Origin: Candidatus Aegiribacteria sp.
GTDB lineage: Bacteria; Fermentibacterota; Fermentibacteria; Fermentibacterales; JCC-6
Direction: 5' to 3'
Length of the DNA: 11,512 nt
Assembly: GCA_030600975.1 (NCBI GenBank)
Contig: JAUVUL010000010.1
Location: 1 to 11,512 of the forward strand
Below the pieces are notes generated by a model, which worked only from the letters and a program-made list of their open reading frames with translations, had not been told where the DNA came from and did not search any database. Position 1 is the stretch's first letter. Every line of letters starts with the position of its first letter. The position numbers and the translations under genes are program-made. This document shows positions 7,574 to 11,512 of this stretch, in pieces.

Positions 7574-8017
7574 CTAGGTTGCCAGTTTTCTATAGACCCC
7601 AACAAGCCCCGGCTGAGGGACGGAAGCTGCCAGTTCCGGATCGATCTGATCCGGGCCGAAATGGTCAATTCCCTCATCCATCGCTATCTGCCTGAGTGCA
7701 TCCATCACTGCCTGTATGTCGATTCCTTTGGGGCATCTGACTGTACACTGGAAGCAACTTGCACAGATCCATATCGTTTCACTGTTGATAATGTCATCGT
7801 TTTGTCCCAGCTGAACCAGTCGTATGACCCTGTTGGGGAGAATGTCCATCTCCTGGGCCAGGGGACATCCGGATGAGCAGTTTCCGCACTGATAGCAGGC
7901 GTCCATATTCTGTCCGCTCAATTCATTCACCCGCTGTTTGAACCCGGTATTGACTATTTCAAGTGTCAGCCGGATCGGAGGGTTTTTTGGAGGAGCCAGC
8001 CCCATATTTTCACTCAT
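7574..8017 (-). CDS. hdrC: Heterodisulfide reductase subunit C, double [4Fe-4S] ferredoxin-like
   Basis: HdrC carries electrons from HdrA to the catalytic HdrB. This copy has 147 residues, shorter than the roughly 185-200 usual for methanogen HdrC. It has two complete cluster motifs, CYQCGNCSSGCP (C41, C44, C47, C51) and CASCFQCTVRCP (C85, C88, C91, C95), in the helical fold of the family. The shortening is mostly at the C-terminus, which still ends in a conserved-looking Gly-Pro-Asp and VPQPGLVG stretch. The ATG at 8017 has GAGAGGAGA about nine bases upstream; a second ATG at 8005 lacks such a site. The gene follows the maturation protease by 33 bases and precedes hdrB by 13 bases. Confidence 0.94.
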   Translation of the reverse strand: MSENMGLAPPKNPPIRLTLEIVNTGFKQRVNELSGQNMDACYQCGNCSSGCPLAQEMDILPNRVIRLVQLGQNDDIINSETIWICASCFQCTVRCPKGIDIQAVMDALRQIAMDEGIDHFGPDQIDPELAASVPQPGLVGVYRKLAT

Positions 8018-8050
8018 ACCGCTAATTCTCCTCTCGGTGTGGTATTGGAG

Positions 8051-8527
8051 TCATGTACCATACAGTTTGGAAAGAAGTTCTCGATTGATAATCTCTTCAG
8101 CAAATTCAGGTAGAAGCTCCCCCAGAGCAGGGGAAAGACCGTCTTCATACACTTCAGGCCTGCTTATTTCGATCCCATAGATCCTAACGTATTCGGGCAT
8201 TGAAAGACCCAGTGCATTACCGATATCCTGAAGCTGTTCTATAGAAAAATGATGAGCCGAGATCGGGGAAGAGCTGCGTTTCCGAAACTCAATCTCCATA
8301 AGTTCTCCCGGTTCGGCCTGACCAGTCGTGATAGAGTCTATGACGATAAGCCGATGGTGTCCTGAGATTTCATCCACCAACCTTATCAGAGAAACTGAAG
8401 TGGAAAGTACTGTCACTCCTGAGCCTGTTCCTAATCTATTCCCGATGAATTCAGCTACAGAACAACCTATTCCATCATCGCCGAGGATCGGATTTCCAAG
8501 ACCCAGGATCATTGTGCTGCTGGGCAT
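8051..8527 (-). CDS. [NiFe]-hydrogenase maturation endopeptidase (HycI/HyaD/FrcD family)
   Basis: This protease removes the C-terminal tail of the hydrogenase large subunit after nickel insertion, and so should mature MvhA at the far end of the same operon. It has about 158 residues, normal for the family. The opening ILGLGNPILGDDGIG (residues 7-21) contains the conserved acidic nickel-sensing residue D17; the other expected ligands are D64 (VIDSITTG) and H92 or H93 (SAHHFS). The start is uncertain: I took the ATG at 8527; a TTG at 8542 and an ATG at 8512 are alternatives, and none has a strong ribosome binding site. It is the first gene of the hydrogenase/Hdr run and may mark its beginning, although no clear promoter is seen in the short space before it. 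Confidence 0.9.
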   Translation of the reverse strand: MPSSTMILGLGNPILGDDGIGCSVAEFIGNRLGTGSGVTVLSTSVSLIRLVDEISGHHRLIVIDSITTGQAEPGELMEIEFRKRSSSPISAHHFSIEQLQDIGNALGLSMPEYVRIYGIEISRPEVYEDGLSPALGELLPEFAEEIINRELLSKLYGT

Positions 8528-8547
8528 TGTCTCAGTTTTCAATTGGT

Positions 8548-8567
8548 ACCGGTCTTGTTTAACCGGT
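8548..8567 (-). other. Short inverted repeat between the lipoprotein and protease genes
   Basis: Two copies of the self-complementary hexamer ACCGGT, at 8548-8553 and 8562-8567, can pair around an 8-base loop. They lie in the ~50-base gap where the transport/envelope genes end and the hydrogenase genes begin. A run of seven G (minus strand) precedes it. No U-tract follows, so an intrinsic terminator is not supported; an operator is possible but unproven. Confidence 0.3.
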
Positions 8568-8577
8568 GGCCCCCCCT

Positions 8578-8925
8578 TCAGGGTTCTCTGACAGAACCTG
8601 TCTCTATGGCGTAATCAAAATAATACCAGAAATAGTATACTATTTCCTCATTCGAAAATGTGTCTATCAGTTCCGCATTTACAATAGAATCTAGAGTGCT
8701 GTTCACTTCTTGGAACTCATTCCTGGCTCCTTCAAGCAGGAGACCAACGTGTTCGCAGTCTTCTCTGCCTGAGATGGAATCAAATTCCGTCCTGACATTG
8801 TCCGGAAGGGAAGCTCTGAAAGTATCAAGTCTTTTCTGTCTTCCTTCAGCCCGGGTTTCAGTGTTGCAGGATGAGACCATGAATATCACCAGTAAGAACA
8901 GAAACATATAAGTGGGTAATGTCAC
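8578..8925 (-). CDS. Small predicted lipoprotein, unknown function
   Basis: A 115-residue protein I do not recognise. The N-terminus is a hydrophobic segment (MFLFLLVIFMVSSC) ending in a plausible lipobox with C20, followed by a polar, helical-looking mature part rich in Glu, Asp and Arg. The C-terminal part contains an aromatic patch, YYFWYYFDY. It is likely lipid-anchored in the envelope. The start is probably the GTG at 8925, which overlaps the stop of the preceding PorV-like gene as GTGA; an ATG at 8907 would still leave a full signal peptide. No clear ribosome binding site precedes either, which favours coupled translation from the upstream gene. The tight link suggests a shared envelope role with the outer-membrane protein. 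Confidence 0.65.
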   Translation of the reverse strand: MTLPTYMFLFLLVIFMVSSCNTETRAEGRQKRLDTFRASLPDNVRTEFDSISGREDCEHVGLLLEGARNEFQEVNSTLDSIVNAELIDTFSNEEIVYYFWYYFDYAIETGSVREP

Positions 8926-9830
8926 AGAGTAATGCCAAGGCTGAATCTGTGAATGTTCCCTAGATCCGCAAAGGGTTTGAATGCGTAATCAAAAGAGAAT
9001 ATGTCCCAGTTAGTACCTGCACCGAATGCAAGGGCATCAAAAATACTTCCACCGGCATTGTCGGCAGCGTTCTTGTCATGAAGATTCCCCCCAGCCCTGA
9101 TCGAAAGCATTTCCACAGGGTAATACTCAACGCCGAGGGCTGCATCGAAATCCCCCTGAAGAGGATAACTTGCATCGGCGGCGACCAGCAGCCTGTTGTT
9201 AAGAAATTCAGCCGATGCTCCCGCTGCAATTGTTGTGGGTACGGGATCATTTTCCCGGTAGAACGCCTTGGTCTGAATGCCTGCGTTCCTTACGACAAAT
9301 CCGAATGAAATAAGGGAAGGTTTGTACCATGCTCCCACATCCACAAGAAAAGCATTCCCGCTGTATGAATCGATACTTGAATATACGAACTTCGCAGTTG
9401 TTCCAACGGAAAAGGACTGTCCGAATTTATGCACGTAGGTTCCTCCGAGCGAAACACTGTTAGTGCTGAATTCCTCGCCGTTTCCCGTGGGATTCATCAT
9501 AGTGGTTCTTATGAAGCTGCCTCCATAAAAGTAATTCACGGAAACTCCTACAAGATCATCTCCAGAGGGATTAACCCATCCCACAAATCCAGCCTGCATA
9601 TCCATCAGATAACCTGTATAAGTAGAAGTAAACATCTGCTCCTGCATTCCGGCCAGTGTAGCGGGATTCCAGTACAGACCCATGGGATCCCCATGAACTG
9701 CTGTGAAAGCGCCCCCCATCGCAACAGCTCTGGCACCGACGGGAACCTGCAGGAAGGCGAAACCTGCTGTACCAGCAGATGCTGAGCCTGAAATTATTGC
9801 CAGCATGACTGCTGCCAGAATTTTCTTCAT
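8922..9830 (-). CDS. PorV/PorQ-family outer-membrane beta-barrel protein (UPF0164-like)
   Basis: A 302-residue outer-membrane protein of the PorV/PorQ group, distantly FadL-like. A signal peptide covers residues 1-19 (lysine pair, hydrophobic core, SASA before the cut). The mature protein starts with the family signature: AGFAFLQVPVGARAVAMGGA, then HGDPMGLYWNPATLAG. Alternating strand-like segments rich in Gly, Ser and aromatic residues follow, and it ends in IHRFSLGITL, a reasonable outer-membrane strand. In Bacteroidota some family members serve type IX secretion, but many candidate-phylum genomes carry numerous unrelated copies, so a secretion role is not claimed. The ATG at 9830 has GGAGA six bases upstream. 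It follows a small secreted protein by 50 bases and its stop overlaps the lipoprotein start. Confidence 0.85.
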   Translation of the reverse strand: MKKILAAVMLAIISGSASAGTAGFAFLQVPVGARAVAMGGAFTAVHGDPMGLYWNPATLAGMQEQMFTSTYTGYLMDMQAGFVGWVNPSGDDLVGVSVNYFYGGSFIRTTMMNPTGNGEEFSTNSVSLGGTYVHKFGQSFSVGTTAKFVYSSIDSYSGNAFLVDVGAWYKPSLISFGFVVRNAGIQTKAFYRENDPVPTTIAAGASAEFLNNRLLVAADASYPLQGDFDAALGVEYYPVEMLSIRAGGNLHDKNAADNAGGSIFDALAFGAGTNWDIFSFDYAFKPFADLGNIHRFSLGITL

Positions 9831-9880
9831 TGATATTCTCCGTTTCGCAGTTCTTTAGAATAACAGATAGACTATGACCA

Positions 9881-10315
9881 TTAATCGTTCCAGTCAACAG
9901 GGGAAAATGCCCATACAACTGCAACACTGTCACTCCTGAAACCCCTGATCATGTCATATACGCATATAATCAATCGTTTCCCTTCGGATACCTGTGCTGA
10001 ATCGAGCCTGAGAACAGGATAATCGTCCGGCATTGAATCTTCCAAAAACCAGTCCTCTCCCTCCAGTCTTAGACCCAAGTCAAGGATATTGTTCCCGCCC
10101 AGGGTTGCGTAGAAACCTCCAGTTGATGAATTCAACGGGGGATAGACCATAATAGTACATGGTTCAAGAAGGTTGAGCCTGCATTCGATTATTCCGATTC
10201 CGGTATAACCCTGGGATGACAGCCTCTCAAGGAAAGCTAAAGCTTCCGAATGAAGAGTGCCTCCTGATTTTGGAATTACCACCACCAGTAATACGAAGAA
10301 TAAAATTCTTTTCAA
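9881..10315 (-). CDS. Small secreted protein of unknown function, probable TTG start
   Basis: I do not recognise this 144-residue protein. Starting at the TTG at 10315 gives a clean signal peptide, MKRILFFVLLVVVIPKSGG, and AAGGA lies a few bases upstream at the end of the permease gene. An ATG at 10369 is in frame, but it would overlap the permease by more than 50 bases and bury the signal sequence, so I prefer TTG. One base separates its start codon from the permease stop, which implies coupled translation. The mature part looks strand-rich and acidic, with three cysteines (C45, C53 and one in LIICVYD) and a tryptophan near the C-terminus. The export signal and position beside ABC permease and outer-membrane genes suggest an envelope role. 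Confidence 0.65.
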   Translation of the reverse strand: MKRILFFVLLVVVIPKSGGTLHSEALAFLERLSSQGYTGIGIIECRLNLLEPCTIMVYPPLNSSTGGFYATLGGNNILDLGLRLEGEDWFLEDSMPDDYPVLRLDSAQVSEGKRLIICVYDMIRGFRSDSVAVVWAFSPVDWND

Positions 10316-10316
10316 A

Positions 10317-11105
10317 TCAATCCTTGATTCCGGATCTGCTGTAACTTGCAACAATGCGTTTCTGAACAAAAAGGAAAAGGATTACGAGGGGCATTGTGCA
10401 AAATGTTGAAGCCGCCATCAGAAGCTCGAAGTTGCTGGACTGCTCCTGGTTGAAATACGACAATCCCACCTGGAGCACTCTGAGGTTCTCCGAATGTGTT
10501 ACAACCAGGGGCCACATGAAACTGCTCCATGATCCGATGATATTAAACAGAATAACCGTAACGATTACCGGCTTGGAAAGAGGCAGGACTACCTTCCATA
10601 GATATTTAAGCCTCCCGCAGCCATCAAGAATAGCTGCTTCGTACAGGGTTTTGGGAATAGTCTTGAAATGCTGCCTGAGAAGGAATATGCTGAAAACATT
10701 CGTTGTCCAGGGTATTATCAGAGCCATATAAGTGTTTATCCAGCCGAGCTTTGCAAGAATAACATATGAGGGAGCGAGGTAAACAGGCTGAGGCACCATC
10801 ATCGTTGAAAGGAAGAGCAGAAAAAGAGTATTTCTTCCCCTGTATTTCATTGTGGCAAAGGAATATGCAGCCAGGCTGGCTGTTACCAGTACTCCTGCTA
10901 CGGTGAGCAGCGTAACAAGCAGCGTGTTAAGAAAATACCTGCCGAATGGAACCTTGGTCCATGCTTCAACGTAATTGCCCAGGCCTCCCTGCTGGAGAGA
11001 GGTGTTAACCATCCAGAGGAAGGGGAGCAGCATGACAATACCCCCCAGTATCAGGAAGAAATGCTTGGTGATACTCATTGCTGTTGTTCTTGGATTCATC
11101 GGCAT
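10317..11105 (-). CDS. Carbohydrate-type ABC transporter permease, MalG-like (second permease)
   Basis: An inner-membrane permease of the MalG/UgpE group, pairing with the preceding MalF-like permease to import a sugar or related solute. It has 262 residues with about six membrane segments (near residues 14-32, 57-80, 92-115, 122-143, 178-200 and 228-248). The ATPase-docking EAA loop is present at 156-180: EAAILDGCGRLKYLWKVVLPLSKP. The first periplasmic loop (WMVNTSLQQGGLGNYVEAW) is about 15-20 residues shorter than usual. The ATG at 11105 shares one base with the stop of the upstream permease (TAATG); an ATG two codons later is also possible. No ATPase or binding-protein gene is in the window, so the substrate cannot be named. 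Confidence 0.9.
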   Translation of the reverse strand: MPMNPRTTAMSITKHFFLILGGIVMLLPFLWMVNTSLQQGGLGNYVEAWTKVPFGRYFLNTLLVTLLTVAGVLVTASLAAYSFATMKYRGRNTLFLLFLSTMMVPQPVYLAPSYVILAKLGWINTYMALIIPWTTNVFSIFLLRQHFKTIPKTLYEAAILDGCGRLKYLWKVVLPLSKPVIVTVILFNIIGSWSSFMWPLVVTHSENLRVLQVGLSYFNQEQSSNFELLMAASTFCTMPLVILFLFVQKRIVASYSRSGIKD

Positions 11106-11446
11106 TATGAGTAATACACCCGCTTACCCGCAACCCTGCGCTGAACAATCGTAAGCGAAAGGAGGATGAGAAAGAGGAAAACGGAGATAGCGCTTGCGTA
11201 ACCGATATCAAACCGGTCGAATGCCTTCTGGAAAAGGTAGAAAACCATTACATTTGTCGTTCCCAGTGGTCCCCCGCCGGGAGGAGGCGTCATAACGTAA
11301 ACCAGAGCAAATGTCTTGAACGACACGATCGTACTCATGATAAGCACGTAGTAAGTCGTTGGTGAAAGGAGAGGCCACGTAATGTGACGGAATGTGCCCC
11401 AGGCACCCGCTCCGTCCAGTCTTGCCGCTTCGTAGCCGGTGTATCT
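11105..11446 (-). pseudogene. C-terminal fragment of MalF-like ABC permease, broken or misjoined upstream
   Basis: About 113 codons encode the C-terminal third of a MalF/UgpA-type permease. The fragment begins inside the expected RYTG-YEAARLDGAGAWGTFRHITWPLLSP region, which includes the EAA loop and Pro-containing end (EAA at about 11423-11431). Two membrane segments follow (around LIMSTIVSFKTFALVYVMT and SAISVFLFLILLSLTIV), and it ends in VYYS overlapping the next start. Immediately before the first codon given here the frame meets a TAG (11449-11447), and the sequence beyond does not encode the hydrophobic helices that should come first. It is therefore either a truncated gene or an intact gene whose 5' part is lost to a bad join at the sequence end. 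Type is given as pseudogene only because the reading frame is broken here. Confidence 0.75.
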
Positions 11447-11512
11447 CTATAAGAAAATATCTTTTTTTTGAACAAGGGTAGGAAGTGCAACGAACGGGTT
11501 AGGTGTTTGAAA
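11447..11512. other. Discordant sequence at the right edge
   Basis: These 66 bases are about 35 percent GC, below the rest of the window, contain a run of eight T, and fit none of the frames expected for a MalF-like permease. One minus-strand frame enters from the edge and ends at the TAG at 11449-11447 after about 21 codons; I recognise nothing in it. A misassembled contig end or a real insertion or rearrangement are both possible. Confidence 0.5.

Noticed and set aside
8548..8577. Intrinsic terminator after the lipoprotein gene
   Set aside because: The ACCGGT repeats make only a six-base stem and no T-run follows in the direction of transcription.
9831..9880. Possible promoter in the 50-base gap before the PorV-like gene
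   Set aside because: AT-rich TATTCT-like hexamers exist, but no convincing -35 with correct spacing was found, and promoter consensus for this lineage is unknown.

Overview
All genes in this window lie on the minus strand, so the biological order runs from high to low coordinates. The window suggests an uncultured anaerobic bacterium rather than a methanogen. It carries an outer-membrane PorV/PorQ-type beta barrel, a lipobox lipoprotein and a bacterial sugar-type ABC importer next to a heterodisulfide reductase/[NiFe]-hydrogenase cluster best known from methanogens but also found in anaerobic bacteria. PorV-type proteins point to the Fibrobacterota-Chlorobiota-Bacteroidota side or related candidate phyla; this placement is inferred, not shown.

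Right part (11512 to about 8578): the C-terminal third of one ABC permease (MalF-like), a complete second permease (MalG-like), a small secreted protein with a probable TTG start, a PorV/PorQ-family outer-membrane protein and a small lipoprotein. They are packed with overlaps or short gaps, as in one transcription unit. The last ~65 bases at the right edge do not continue the first permease: an in-frame stop and unrelated low-GC sequence replace it just before its EAA loop.

Left part (8527 to 1): a nine-gene run of hydrogenase maturation protease, HdrC, HdrB, HdrA, MvhD, an SdhB/FrdB-like iron-sulfur protein, an SdhA/FrdA/TfrA-like flavoprotein, MvhG and MvhA. MvhA is cut by the left edge. 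The cluster is an electron-bifurcating HdrABC-MvhADG complex with a two-gene fumarate-reductase-like module placed inside the mvh genes, between mvhD and mvhG. Every catalytic residue I could align to fumarate reductase is present in the flavoprotein, and no membrane anchor gene is seen. A plausible model is a soluble complex that oxidises H2 (MvhAG), passes electrons through MvhD to the flavin of HdrA, and splits them between low-potential ferredoxin and a high-potential acceptor. That acceptor could be a disulfide at HdrB, fumarate or another enoate at the flavoprotein, or both. The reverse direction, H2 formation, is equally possible from sequence.

Between mvhG and mvhA lies a ~183-base imperfect inverted repeat (624-806), like an ERIC/MITE element. 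One arm contains the mvhG stop codon and the other the mvhA start codon. No stretch longer than 300 bases lacks a gene, and no tRNA, rRNA, CRISPR array or transposase gene was seen.
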